A stretch of DNA of 37,510 nt from Endozoicomonadaceae bacterium (GTDB taxonomy: Bacteria > Pseudomonadota > Gammaproteobacteria > Pseudomonadales > Endozoicomonadaceae), in the NCBI GenBank assembly GCA_023146365.1, contig JAGLCE010000037.1:1-37510 (forward strand), in the 5' to 3' direction. Each line of letters starts with the position of its first letter. The first letter of the stretch is position 1. Made by a program: the position numbers and the translations under genes. Shown here one piece after another: positions 7,040 through 16,323 of the stretch. Below the pieces are notes generated by a model. That model made no database searches. It saw nothing but the letters and a program-made list of their open reading frames with translations, and was not told where the DNA came from.

Positions 7040-8209
7040 ATGCACGCATCAGTCAGCAGTCTGAACTTTGATCTTGATGAAACGACCACCATGCTGCGCG
7101 AACAGGTGCAGCAATTTGCCACTCGGGAAATAGCCCCCATCGCTGCCGATGTTGATCGTGACAACCTCTTTCCTGCTCATCTCTGGAAGAAATTCGGCAA
7201 TATGGGACTTCTGGGAGTCACGGTTTCAGCAGAACAAGGTGGCAGTGACATGGGATATCTAGCCCATGTCATTGCCATGGAAGAGATCAGCCGAGCATCG
7301 GCTTCTGTAGGCTTGAGCTACGGCGCACATTCCAATCTTTGCGTTAACCAGATCAATCTGAATGGTTCAGAAACACAGAAAAACAAGTACCTCCCCCCTC
7401 TCGTGTCTGGCGACCATGTCGGTGCGTTAGCGATGAGCGAGCCAGGTGCCGGATCCGATGTGGTCAGCATGCGATTACGTGCTGAAAAACGGGGTGATCG
7501 TTATATTTTGAACGGCAACAAGATGTGGATCACCAATGGTCCGGATGCCCATACCTTTATTATTTATGCGAAGACAGCACCAGAAAAAAACAGCAAAGGT
7601 ATCACCGCCTTTCTCGTAGAGCATGATTATCCTGGATTCTCCCGAGCCCAAAAGCTCGACAAGCTCGGTATGCGAGGTTCAAATACCTGTGAGCTGGTAT
7701 TTCAGGACTGTGAAGTCCCTGAGGAAAACATACTGGGTGCCGAAAATGCCGGTATCAAGGTACTCATGAGCGGGCTAAATTATGAACGTGTGGTACTCAG
7801 TGGTGGTCCTGTAGGCATTATGCAGGCCTGCCTCGATACGGTGATACCTTATGTTCATGACCGCAAACAATTTAATCAGCCGATTGGTGAATTTCAGCTA
7901 ATTCAGGGCAAGCTCGCAGACATGTATACCACTCTCAGCGCCTGCCGCGCTTATCTCTATGCTGTCGCACGAGCCTGCGATCGAGGTGAATCGACTCGGA
8001 AAGATGCCGCTGGCGTCATCCTTTACTGTGCAGAAAAAGCGACTCAGATGGCACTTGAAGCTATCCAGATTCTCGGTGGTAATGGCTATATCAACGAATA
8101 CCCCGTTGGTCGCTACCTGCGTGACGCAAAACTATATGAGATCGGTGCAGGGACATCGGAAATACGACGCATGCTAATCGGACGTGAATTATTTCAAGAA
8201 AGCGCTTAA
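7040..8209 (+). CDS. liuA: Isovaleryl-CoA dehydrogenase
   Basis: This FAD enzyme of leucine degradation oxidises isovaleryl-CoA to 3-methylcrotonyl-CoA and passes electrons to electron-transfer flavoprotein. The 389-residue length is typical of acyl-CoA dehydrogenases. Visible features are the FAD and substrate motifs ALAMSEPGAGSDVVSM and KMWITNGPDAHTFIIYAK, and KLGMRGSNTCELVF. The catalytic base is Glu249 in LNYERVVLSGG; this helix-G position is characteristic of isovaleryl-CoA dehydrogenases, whereas other acyl-CoA dehydrogenases carry the base near the C-terminus. IQILGGNGYINEYPVGRYLRDAK closes the family signature. AGGAG precedes the ATG at 7040. liuB follows 13 bp after its stop codon. 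Confidence 0.95.
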   Translation: MHASVSSLNFDLDETTTMLREQVQQFATREIAPIAADVDRDNLFPAHLWKKFGNMGLLGVTVSAEQGGSDMGYLAHVIAMEEISRASASVGLSYGAHSNLCVNQINLNGSETQKNKYLPPLVSGDHVGALAMSEPGAGSDVVSMRLRAEKRGDRYILNGNKMWITNGPDAHTFIIYAKTAPEKNSKGITAFLVEHDYPGFSRAQKLDKLGMRGSNTCELVFQDCEVPEENILGAENAGIKVLMSGLNYERVVLSGGPVGIMQACLDTVIPYVHDRKQFNQPIGEFQLIQGKLADMYTTLSACRAYLYAVARACDRGESTRKDAAGVILYCAEKATQMALEAIQILGGNGYINEYPVGRYLRDAKLYEIGAGTSEIRRMLIGRELFQESA

Positions 8210-8222
8210 GGATCAGATGGTT

Positions 8223-9827
8223 ATGGGGGTTATTAAAAGTAAAGTCAACACTAATTCAGAGACGTTCCACTCCAATTATCAAGCGATGGCCCGTATCGTT
8301 ACTGACCTCAAGCACCAAGCGGCAACCATCTATGATGGAGGCGGTGAGCAAGCTCGCATCCGGCATACTCAGCGAGGCAAACTACTGGTTCGAGAGCGCA
8401 TTGATACCTTACTGGATCCGGGATCAGCGTTTCTAGAAATTGGTCAGTTTGCCGCACTGGATGTTTATGAGGAAGTCGTACCTTCAGCGAGTGTTGTCGC
8501 CGGTATTGGCCGAATTTATGGTCAAGAATGCATGATTGTCGCCAATGACGCCACGATCAAAGGTGGCAGTTACTACCCGCTGACCGTAAAAAAGCATCTT
8601 CGAGCTCAGGCGATAGCAGAACAGAATCACCTGCCCTGCATCTATCTCGTCGATTCCGGTGGTGCCAATCTGCCACGACAGGATGAAGTCTTTCCCGATC
8701 GCGAGCACTTTGGTCGAATATTTTTCAACCAAGCTCGCATGTCTGCCAAAGGGATTGCTCAGATTGCCGTTGTTATGGGTTCCTGCACGGCCGGTGGTGC
8801 CTATGTGCCAGCCATGTCGGATGAAAGCATCATCGTCAAACAGCAAGGCACCATCTTTCTGGCGGGTCCTCCACTGGTCAAAGCGGCTACTGGTGAAATT
8901 ATCAGCGCTGAAGCACTCGGCGGTGCCGATATTCATGCGCGAACATCCGGCGTTGTTGATCACTACGCCAATGATGACCATCACGCACTTCACCTTGCAC
9001 GTCAATGCGTCTTACGACTTAATCGTCCACAGAGTACGCCTGCCAGCAGAGAGGTCTCCGCCCCTCTTTACCCATCCGATGAAATTTACGGTGTGATACC
9101 TAGCAGTTTGAAAACATCTTATGACGTTCGGGAAGTCATCGCCCGCATCGTGGACCGTTCAGAACTGGATGAATTCAAGGCGTTATTCGGCAAAACGCTA
9201 GTCTGCGGTTTTGCACAACTATTGGGACATCCGATCGGCATCATTGCGAATAACGGTATTCTTTTTTCAGAATCAGCCCAGAAAGGGGCTCACTTCATAG
9301 AGCTTTGCTGTCAGCGAAACATACCCTTGGTGTTCCTGCAAAATATTACCGGTTTTATGGTTGGTTCTCGTTATGAAGCGGGTGGCATCGCCAAGCATGG
9401 CGCCAAACTGGTTACGGCGGTCGCGTGTGCGGCAGTTCCCAAATTTACGGTACTGATCGGCGGCAGTTTCGGCGCTGGTAATTATGGCATGTGTGGTCGA
9501 GCCTATGATCCTCGCTTTCTCTGGAGCTGGCCCAATGCGCGTATTTCTGTCATGGGTGGTGAACAGGCCGCTGGCGTTCTCTCGATGGTGCGGCGCGCCT
9601 CTCTGGAAAAACAGGGGCAAGCATGGCCTGAACAGGATGAACAACACTATCGAGAGTCGGTTATTGCCGATTACGATCGCCAAGGTTGTCCGTACTATGC
9701 CAGCGCACGACTCTGGGATGACGGCATTATTGATCCTGCGGATACCCGACAGGTACTGGGACTCTCCATCAGTGCATCAATGAACGCACCGAGACAAGAG
9801 ACTCGATTTGGCCTGTTCCGAATGTAG
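8223..9827 (+). CDS. liuB: Methylcrotonoyl-CoA carboxylase, beta (carboxyltransferase) subunit
   Basis: This subunit transfers CO2 from carboxybiotin on LiuD to 3-methylcrotonyl-CoA, making 3-methylglutaconyl-CoA. The 534-residue protein shows both halves of the carboxyltransferase fold: NDATIKGGSYYPLTVKKHLR, LVDSGGANLPRQDEVFPDR and MGSCTAGGAYVPAMSDE in the N-half, and FLQNITGFMVGSRYEAGGIA, GGSFGAGNYGMCGRAYDPRF and SARLWDDGIIDPADTRQVL in the C-half. The start at 8223 gives MGVIKSKVNTNSETF, which lines up with known LiuB N-termini; AAGGA lies 10 bp upstream. In-frame starts at 8217 and 8184 are less likely, the latter lying inside liuA. It is co-transcribed with liuA and liuC. Confidence 0.95.
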   Translation: MGVIKSKVNTNSETFHSNYQAMARIVTDLKHQAATIYDGGGEQARIRHTQRGKLLVRERIDTLLDPGSAFLEIGQFAALDVYEEVVPSASVVAGIGRIYGQECMIVANDATIKGGSYYPLTVKKHLRAQAIAEQNHLPCIYLVDSGGANLPRQDEVFPDREHFGRIFFNQARMSAKGIAQIAVVMGSCTAGGAYVPAMSDESIIVKQQGTIFLAGPPLVKAATGEIISAEALGGADIHARTSGVVDHYANDDHHALHLARQCVLRLNRPQSTPASREVSAPLYPSDEIYGVIPSSLKTSYDVREVIARIVDRSELDEFKALFGKTLVCGFAQLLGHPIGIIANNGILFSESAQKGAHFIELCCQRNIPLVFLQNITGFMVGSRYEAGGIAKHGAKLVTAVACAAVPKFTVLIGGSFGAGNYGMCGRAYDPRFLWSWPNARISVMGGEQAAGVLSMVRRASLEKQGQAWPEQDEQHYRESVIADYDRQGCPYYASARLWDDGIIDPADTRQVLGLSISASMNAPRQETRFGLFRM

Positions 9828-9836
9828 AGGAATCCT

Positions 9837-10628
9837 ATGACTGACAACACAATTCTGCACGATCTGGATAGCCGAGGCGTGGCTCGTCTTACCTTGAATC
9901 GTCCGACAAAACATAATGCGTTTGATGACCAAATGATTCAGGCGATGAATGATCAGCTCAATCAATGGCATACCGATAGCGCTGTCCGAGTGCTGGTTAT
10001 TGATGCCAAAGGCCAAAGTTTCTCCGCTGGCGCAGACTTAAACTGGATGAAGCGAACCGCCACTCTCTCTCGCGAGGAGAATCTGTCCGACGCTAATGCG
10101 CTGGCCAGTATGATGAAACGTATTGATAGATTCCCTTGTCCGGTGGTCACTCTGGTTAATGGGACGGCTTATGGTGGTGCGCTCGGTATTATTGCCGCCA
10201 GCGACATCGCTTTCTGCTGCCCAGATGCCAAATTCTGTCTCAGCGAAGTCAGAATCGGTCTGATTCCCTCAGTGATCAGTCCTTACGTTATTCGAGCGAT
10301 TGGAGAGCGATCTGCGCGCCGATACATGTTGTCGACTGAAATCATGTCGGCAGACGATGCTTACCGACTAGGCTTGGTTCATGCCATTGAAGCTGATCTG
10401 CCTACCGCTGCCGACAGACTCACGAAGCGCCTGCTCGATAACGGTCCCTCTGCCATGGAAGCCTGTAAAGCTCTGATTCAAACCGTGTCATCCAGCGTAC
10501 TGGATGACACGTTGATCGCAGAAACCAGTCATCGCATTGCACACACAAGAATCTCTGAAGAAGGACAGGAAGGTCTGCAAGCTTTTCTGGAAAAACGTCG
10601 TCCTTCCTGGATCAAGGAGTCACCATGA
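9837..10628 (+). CDS. liuC: Methylglutaconyl-CoA hydratase (enoyl-CoA hydratase family)
   Basis: The 263-residue crotonase-fold enzyme hydrates 3-methylglutaconyl-CoA to HMG-CoA. Visible are the N-terminal LNRPTKHNAFDDQMI, the first oxyanion-hole segment FSAGADLNWMKR, and the second GTAYGGALGIIAASDIAFC with the GG dipeptide that holds the thioester. FCLSEVRIGLIPSVISPYVI is typical of the family. The start has AGAGG 7-11 bp upstream. The ATGA overlap with liuD points to translational coupling. The crotonase family alone would not fix the substrate; the position between liuB and liuD does. Confidence 0.92.
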   Translation: MTDNTILHDLDSRGVARLTLNRPTKHNAFDDQMIQAMNDQLNQWHTDSAVRVLVIDAKGQSFSAGADLNWMKRTATLSREENLSDANALASMMKRIDRFPCPVVTLVNGTAYGGALGIIAASDIAFCCPDAKFCLSEVRIGLIPSVISPYVIRAIGERSARRYMLSTEIMSADDAYRLGLVHAIEADLPTAADRLTKRLLDNGPSAMEACKALIQTVSSSVLDDTLIAETSHRIAHTRISEEGQEGLQAFLEKRRPSWIKESP

Positions 10629-12628
10629 GTCTCGGCATTCAAACGATCAGTAAACTCTTGGTCGCAAACCGAGGAGAAATTGCCTGCCGGATTTTTAAAA
10701 CAGCGAAACGGCTAGGACTCCAAACGGTTGCCATCTATTCTGAACCCGATAGTCACACTCTTCACCGAGAGTGCGCTGATGAAGCGTATTGTGTGGGTCC
10801 AGCCGCAGCGGCAGACAGCTATATGAATATACCGGCCATCCTGGCCGCTGCCAGAGAGTCTGGTGCCAATGCTATTCACCCGGGTTATGGCTTTTTGTCG
10901 GAAAACGCAGGATTTGCCCAAACCGTTATTGATGCTGGCTTGCAATGGATTGGCCCTCAGCCAGCAGCGATTAAAGCCATGGGTCTCAAAAGTCAAGCGA
11001 AACGCTTGTTGGAGTCAGCGGGTATCCCGTTATTGCCAGGCTTTCATGGTCACAATCAACAGGATGACACGTTGCGGAATGCGGCCAGACGTATTGGTTT
11101 TCCTCTCATGCTAAAAGCGTCTGCCGGTGGGGGTGGCAAAGGAATGCGTGTTGTTGAGAGTGAGCAGGCATTTGCTGAAGCGCTGGCAGGTGCTCGGCGC
11201 GAAGCGATGAAATCCTTTGCAGACGATACCATGCTGCTGGAAAAGTACCTCCCCTCCCCTCGCCATGTGGAAGTCCAGATTTTTTTTGACACTCAAGGGT
11301 CAGGCGTTTACCTCGCGGATCGAGACTGTTCCGTTCAACGTCGTCATCAGAAAGTGGTTGAAGAAGCGCCCGCTCCAGGATTGAATAGTACGACTCGGGA
11401 GGCCATGGGAAGCGCAGCCGTCGCAGCGGGAAAAGCCATTGGTTATACCGGTGCCGGAACGGTCGAATTTCTCCTCAATCCAGATGGCCAATTTTATTTC
11501 ATGGAAATGAATACCCGATTACAGGTAGAACATCCCGTCACCGAAATGGTGACCGGACAGGATCTTGTGGAGTGGCAGTTACGGGTTGCAGATGGTCAAC
11601 CATTGCCGCTGACACAAGAGCAGATCACCGTGACGGGGCATTCAGTAGAAACTCGTCTCTATGCTGAACAAGTACAACAGGAGTTCATGCCCGCTACTGG
11701 GCAAGTCACCAGCCTCAGGTTTCCTGATGAATCACACCAGATACGCGTGGAAACCGGTATTCGAACCGGAGATCGAATATCTCCCTACTATGATCCGATG
11801 TTGGCAAAACTGGTGGTTTGGAAAGCAACCCGCAATAAAGCGATTGCTAGCATGGTTACAGCTCTGCAAGAGACTAGAATCAGCGGTGTCTCCACCAACC
11901 GAGATTTTCTGCTCAGAGTATTACGCAACCCAGAGTTCTGCGCGGTTAACTTCAGTACCGGACTGATTGAACAGCACCGATCATCGTTAATCGACGACAA
12001 TCCCCTCGACCGGTTGTTGTCGCTGGCCGTTGCGGCAGTATGGCAGCTACACTGTGCCACTGATCAATGCAATAGTGACCCTTGGTTATCGGGTAACGGG
12101 TGGCGAATGAATCTCCCTGCTGTCACTCGTTTCAGGTTCGCAACCAAGGGTGAGGTAATTAACATTCAGGTTCTTGCTGATAACCATTGTTACCACTGCC
12201 TGATTAATGATGAAAAACTTACCCTCGAACAACCGACTGTCACCCTGGATGGGGTGACCCTGACGGGACAATATGCCGGACAGTTTTTCATTGATAGCCA
12301 TCAATCTACTCTGACGGTGATATCGGATCATCTAACACTGCCGCTCTCCGTACCGGATTTCAATGATCAACAAGAATCAGGCTCTGGTTTATCTGGTTTA
12401 AATGCACCCATGAACGGAACCATTGTCTCTATACAGGTTAAGTCCGGTGATCAGGTTTCGGAGAATGCGCCATTACTGATCATGGAAGCCATGAAGATGG
12501 AGCATACGATCCGTGCGCCACGTAACGGCGAGGTTGCGGATCTCTTTTATAAAAAAGGCGATCTTGTTGAAGAAGGTGCTCCCCTACTGGCCATGAACGA
12601 GGATGTGCACCATGAATCTGCCGGATAA
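10625..12628 (+). CDS. liuD: Methylcrotonoyl-CoA carboxylase, alpha (biotin carboxylase and carrier) subunit
   Basis: The 667-residue protein has, in order, a biotin carboxylase domain (about 8-455) and a biotin carrier domain (about 595-660). The carboxylase part shows LLVANRGEIACRIFKTA, the ATP-grasp glycine loop KASAGGGGKGMRVV, and FMEMNTRLQVEHPVTE. The biotin site is EAMKMEH with Lys624 as the modified residue. It carboxylates biotin with bicarbonate and ATP and partners with LiuB. Its start overlaps the liuC stop codon (ATGA) with GGAG just before it, and its 3' end overlaps liuE by 17 bp, so the operon is tightly coupled. The biotin ligase must be encoded elsewhere. Confidence 0.95.
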   Translation: MSLGIQTISKLLVANRGEIACRIFKTAKRLGLQTVAIYSEPDSHTLHRECADEAYCVGPAAAADSYMNIPAILAAARESGANAIHPGYGFLSENAGFAQTVIDAGLQWIGPQPAAIKAMGLKSQAKRLLESAGIPLLPGFHGHNQQDDTLRNAARRIGFPLMLKASAGGGGKGMRVVESEQAFAEALAGARREAMKSFADDTMLLEKYLPSPRHVEVQIFFDTQGSGVYLADRDCSVQRRHQKVVEEAPAPGLNSTTREAMGSAAVAAGKAIGYTGAGTVEFLLNPDGQFYFMEMNTRLQVEHPVTEMVTGQDLVEWQLRVADGQPLPLTQEQITVTGHSVETRLYAEQVQQEFMPATGQVTSLRFPDESHQIRVETGIRTGDRISPYYDPMLAKLVVWKATRNKAIASMVTALQETRISGVSTNRDFLLRVLRNPEFCAVNFSTGLIEQHRSSLIDDNPLDRLLSLAVAAVWQLHCATDQCNSDPWLSGNGWRMNLPAVTRFRFATKGEVINIQVLADNHCYHCLINDEKLTLEQPTVTLDGVTLTGQYAGQFFIDSHQSTLTVISDHLTLPLSVPDFNDQQESGSGLSGLNAPMNGTIVSIQVKSGDQVSENAPLLIMEAMKMEHTIRAPRNGEVADLFYKKGDLVEEGAPLLAMNEDVHHESAG

Positions 12629-13517
12629 AGTCACGTTAGTTGAGGTCGGACCACGGGATGGACTACAAAATCAATCTCATACCCTGACACCTGCCGAGAG
12701 AGTTGAGTTTATCGAACGGCTTAGTCAAGCTGGTCTTAGCCAGATTGAAGCAGGCAGTTTCGTGTCGCCCACCCAAATCCCCCAGATGGCGAATACCGAT
12801 CAAGTGTTCGCAGGTTTGAAATCCAATGATGCCGTTCGCTACTTTGCCTTAGTACCTAATCTGCAAGGATTGGAAGCTGCCATTGATGCTGGCGTCAAGG
12901 ATATTGCGGTGTTCACAGCAGCATCAGACACCTTTACTCATAAAAACATCAATTGTTCCATTGCGGAAAGCTTGGATCGCATCGCTTTACTGATGCCAGT
13001 TGCCCAGCAAACCGACCTGCGAGTCAGAGGCTACGTATCCTGTACGCTGGGTTGTCCCTATGAGGGAGAGATTCATCCTGAACGTGTCGCTGAGGTCGCC
13101 AAAGCCCTGGTAGATCTTGGCTGCTATGAAATCTCTCTGGGAGACACCGTTGGAATGGGAACCCCAGAGCAGGCCAGGCAGATGATTAGAACGGTCAGCA
13201 GGCAAGTCCCACTACCCATGTTGGCGGCTCATTTTCATGACACCTACGGTCAAGCGTTAGCAAACCTATATGCCGTGTTGCAAGAAGGCATCACCGTCAT
13301 TGACAGTGCCGTTGCTGGACTGGGCGGCTGCCCCTATGCTCGGGGAGCATCCGGCAATGTAGCCACAGAAGATGTTCTTTATATGCTTAACGGACTGGGC
13401 ATTGAAACCGGCGTTGATATGAATGCATTGCTGGCCGCTAATCATTATGTCTGTAGCCGGTTAGATCATATCAACCATTCAAAGGTGGCCGCTGTCTTGC
13501 AGCCTCTACACCCTTAA
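12612..13517 (+). CDS. liuE: Hydroxymethylglutaryl-CoA lyase
   Basis: This enzyme cleaves HMG-CoA to acetyl-CoA and acetoacetate, the last step of the leucine pathway. The 301-residue TIM-barrel protein shows VEVGPRDGLQNQ at the N-terminus, AGSFVSPTQIPQM, the metal-ligand motif HFHDTYGQALAN, and the catalytic-loop signature GLGGCPYARGASGNVATED with its active-site cysteine. The ATG at 12612 is preferred over that at 12603 because GAGG at 12599-12602 abuts the latter but sits at normal spacing from the former. It overlaps the end of liuD. Confidence 0.95.
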   Translation: MNLPDKVTLVEVGPRDGLQNQSHTLTPAERVEFIERLSQAGLSQIEAGSFVSPTQIPQMANTDQVFAGLKSNDAVRYFALVPNLQGLEAAIDAGVKDIAVFTAASDTFTHKNINCSIAESLDRIALLMPVAQQTDLRVRGYVSCTLGCPYEGEIHPERVAEVAKALVDLGCYEISLGDTVGMGTPEQARQMIRTVSRQVPLPMLAAHFHDTYGQALANLYAVLQEGITVIDSAVAGLGGCPYARGASGNVATEDVLYMLNGLGIETGVDMNALLAANHYVCSRLDHINHSKVAAVLQPLHP

Positions 13518-13554
13518 TCTTTCGGATATTTCAGACACAAGAACAAACACAACT

Positions 13555-15507
13555 ATGACGAAGAACCTTCCTATTTGGACCCCCTCTGAAGCACAGATTC
13601 ACGCATCGAACTTGTGGAAATTCATGGAAGCGATCAATCAACAGTTCGGCACAACCCATGAAAATTATGGCGACCTTTATCGCTGGAGTGTTTCTCAGAG
13701 TGCTGATTTCTGGGCTTTTTTAGTAGACTATCAGGCTATTCGCTTTTATCAGCCTGCCAGACAGGTTTTCACTCCGGCAGAAGAGTTATCCGATACTCGG
13801 TGGTTCGACGGTGCAACCCTGAACTACGCAGAACACCTGTTGCGCAGCAGGGATCACCTGACAGCACTGATCTTCTGTCGAGAAGATGGTGAGCGTCGAA
13901 CCATCAGCCATGCAGAACTCTACCTTCAGGTTGCCAAAGCGACCCGAAGCATGAAGGATGCAGGCATCCAGTGTGGCGAGAGAGTGGCAGGGCTTATGCC
14001 CAATTGTATCGAAACGGTCGTCATGATGCTGGCGACGACGAGCCTTGGCGCCATTTGGTCATCCTGTTCGCCTGATTTTGGCGTGAGCGGCATCCTAGAT
14101 CGTTTTGGCCAGATTGAACCCAAATTATTGATCGCTACGGATGGTTATTTTTATAACGGCAAAACCATTGATACGTTACCGCATGCTCAAGCACTTAACG
14201 ATCAGATTAGTTCGATAGAGCAGGTGGTCATGATACCATTTTTGAACGGTATCACCGACAGCATAAGCAAGGCTGGATTCATACCTTATGACCAGTTTAT
14301 TGATAACGACGAAGAGACCCTCCATTTCGAAGCCGTGGACTTCAATCACCCACTCTATATCCTCTACTCGTCAGGAACAACAGGCGTCCCTAAATGCATT
14401 GTCCATGGCCATGGCGGGACTCTGCTCCAACACTCCAAAGAGCTCTCTCTTCACACAGACCTCGGCAGTAGCGATACCCTACTCTACTTCACCACCTGTG
14501 GCTGGATGATGTGGAACTGGCAGGTCAGTGCTTTGATGACCGGTGCAGCAGTGGTGCTTTATGACGGCTCACCCTTCTACCCCAAACCCAGTGCCCTGTG
14601 GCGTATTATTGAAGAGGAAAACGTCACTACGTTTGGCACGAGTGCCCGCTATATCTCTGCGCTGGAAAAATCAGGTTATCGGCCCATTGATAATGGCTAT
14701 CTATCCAAGCTTCGCTGTGTGCTTTCAACCGGCTCCCCCCTGCTGCATGAAAGCTTTGAGTTTGTCTACAATGCCATTTCGGACAACATTAATCTGGCGT
14801 CTATTTCTGGCGGCACAGATATTATCTCCTGCTTTGCGCTCGGTTGCCCTATTCGCCCAGTCTATCGTGGGCAGCTACAGTGCCGAGGGTTAGGACTCGA
14901 TGTTCAATTCGTCAACAGCAAGGGGAAAGCACTCATTGGACAGAAGGGTGAGTTAGTTTGCCGAAACAGTTTTCCCGCCATGCCCGTCGCTTTCTGGAAA
15001 GATCTGGATAGAAAGAGATATCATAAAGCCTATTTTGAACACTATCCTGGTCTTTGGACTCATGGTGATTACGGTGAATTAACCGCTGAGGACGGCGTGA
15101 TCATTTCCGGACGCTCGGATGCGGTACTTAATTCAGGCGGAGTGCGCATTGGTACTGCTGAGATTTATCGTCAGGTAGAAAAAATCATTGAAATTCAGGA
15201 AAGTTTGGCGGTTGGCTATACCAAACAGGCCGATGAAACTATCATTCTGTTCGTGCAACTACGGAACAACCTGACACTGGATGATCAACTCGCAACACGT
15301 ATTCGACAAACCATACGAAGCAATACCACGCCTCGGCATGTACCCTCAAAGATCATACAGGTGTTGGACCTACCTAGAACGGTCAGCGGAAAGCTCAGTG
15401 AGTTGGCGGTTAAAGCAACGATTCACGGAGAGCCAGTTAATAATACCGATGCACTAATCAATCCAGAATCGCTAGAATACTTTAAAAGCATAATAGAAAG
15501 CACGTAG
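13555..15507 (+). CDS. Acetoacetyl-CoA synthetase
   Basis: The 650-residue protein belongs to the ANL adenylating superfamily. The N-terminal ACS-type cap (WTPSEAQIHASNLWKFM) is followed by the ATP loop ILYSSGTTGVPKCIVHGHGG near residue 270, TTCGWMMWNW, ISGGTDIISCFALG, and the hinge and C-terminal lysine region PRTVSGKLSELAVK. The ISGGTDI block and the overall length match acetoacetate-CoA ligases rather than acetyl-CoA synthetase. Its place 37 bp after liuE fits: it activates the acetoacetate released by LiuE so that it can be cut to two acetyl-CoA by a thiolase encoded elsewhere. No clear Shine-Dalgarno or terminator is seen in the gap, so it is probably part of the operon. Confidence 0.92.
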   Translation: MTKNLPIWTPSEAQIHASNLWKFMEAINQQFGTTHENYGDLYRWSVSQSADFWAFLVDYQAIRFYQPARQVFTPAEELSDTRWFDGATLNYAEHLLRSRDHLTALIFCREDGERRTISHAELYLQVAKATRSMKDAGIQCGERVAGLMPNCIETVVMMLATTSLGAIWSSCSPDFGVSGILDRFGQIEPKLLIATDGYFYNGKTIDTLPHAQALNDQISSIEQVVMIPFLNGITDSISKAGFIPYDQFIDNDEETLHFEAVDFNHPLYILYSSGTTGVPKCIVHGHGGTLLQHSKELSLHTDLGSSDTLLYFTTCGWMMWNWQVSALMTGAAVVLYDGSPFYPKPSALWRIIEEENVTTFGTSARYISALEKSGYRPIDNGYLSKLRCVLSTGSPLLHESFEFVYNAISDNINLASISGGTDIISCFALGCPIRPVYRGQLQCRGLGLDVQFVNSKGKALIGQKGELVCRNSFPAMPVAFWKDLDRKRYHKAYFEHYPGLWTHGDYGELTAEDGVIISGRSDAVLNSGGVRIGTAEIYRQVEKIIEIQESLAVGYTKQADETIILFVQLRNNLTLDDQLATRIRQTIRSNTTPRHVPSKIIQVLDLPRTVSGKLSELAVKATIHGEPVNNTDALINPESLEYFKSIIEST

Positions 15508-15613
15508 AGACGTACGGCAGTGCGTTTCTATAATGACTGAATCCATGATAAACCAGATGCAACCTTGCTAAAATGCGTTATCGTATACATTCGCTGACCT
15601 TTAGCTTTAGAGT

Positions 15614-16315
15614 GTGCCGTTCATGATTCCATGGCTGGATGATCTTCATCCCGAATTTCCCCCGGTCGATCAGGCCTTAATAGAACCGGATGGCTTATTG
15701 TGTGCCGGCGGTAATCTCTCCGTTGCAACGCTTGTCTCTGCCTATCAGCAAGGTATTTTCCCTTGGTTCAGTGGCGAGCAGCCGATTCTCTGGTGGTCTC
15801 CTAATCCCCGTATGGTATTGACACCTGATACGCTACTCATTTCAAAAAGCCTGCGTAAGCTGATCCGGAAGCAACACAATAGCGGACATTTCTGTCTTAC
15901 GGTTAATAGAGATTTTCTGTCTGTTATAAAGGCTTGCGCAGAAACCCGAAAGAGCAGTGGAGGGACATGGATTACCAGCGACATGCAGTCTGCCTACTTT
16001 GACTTGCACCGTGCCGGTTTCGCTCACTCGATAGAAGTCTGGTCAGAGAATAACCTGGCAGGAGGGCTTTATGGTATTGCTATTGGACACGTATTCTTTG
16101 GAGAGTCCATGTTCAGTCGACAGTCCAATACGTCCAAGCTGGCCTTGGTCGCCCTGTTGCGTTCAACGCTTTTTGAACTAGTGGATTGCCAGGTTCATAC
16201 CAGTCATCTAGCCAGTCTGGGAGCTCATTTAATAGAGCGACCAAACTTTCTTAACAAGATTGGCACACTAAGCCGTAAGCCTACAAGATTACTGACAACG
16301 GAATCTCTACAATAG
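15614..16315 (+). CDS. aat: Leucyl/phenylalanyl-tRNA--protein transferase
   Basis: Aat transfers Leu or Phe from tRNA to N-terminal Lys or Arg of proteins, creating an N-degron read by ClpS. The 233-residue protein has the family hallmarks EPDGLLCAGGNLS, AYQQGIFPWFS, WWSPNPRMVL, SSGGTWIT, HSIEVW, LAGGLYGIAIG, FFGESMFS and the CQVHTSHLASLGA region. A GTG at 15614 and an ATG at 15623 are both possible starts; no strong Shine-Dalgarno decides, and the ATG would remove three residues. ate follows after 8 bp, so the two tRNA-dependent N-terminal aminoacyltransferases form a pair. Confidence 0.95.
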   Translation: MPFMIPWLDDLHPEFPPVDQALIEPDGLLCAGGNLSVATLVSAYQQGIFPWFSGEQPILWWSPNPRMVLTPDTLLISKSLRKLIRKQHNSGHFCLTVNRDFLSVIKACAETRKSSGGTWITSDMQSAYFDLHRAGFAHSIEVWSENNLAGGLYGIAIGHVFFGESMFSRQSNTSKLALVALLRSTLFELVDCQVHTSHLASLGAHLIERPNFLNKIGTLSRKPTRLLTTESLQ

Positions 16316-16323
16316 ATATCATC

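Noticed and set aside
8484..9005. 173-codon frame antisense to liuB
   Set aside because: It is a shadow of the strongly conserved carboxyltransferase gene.
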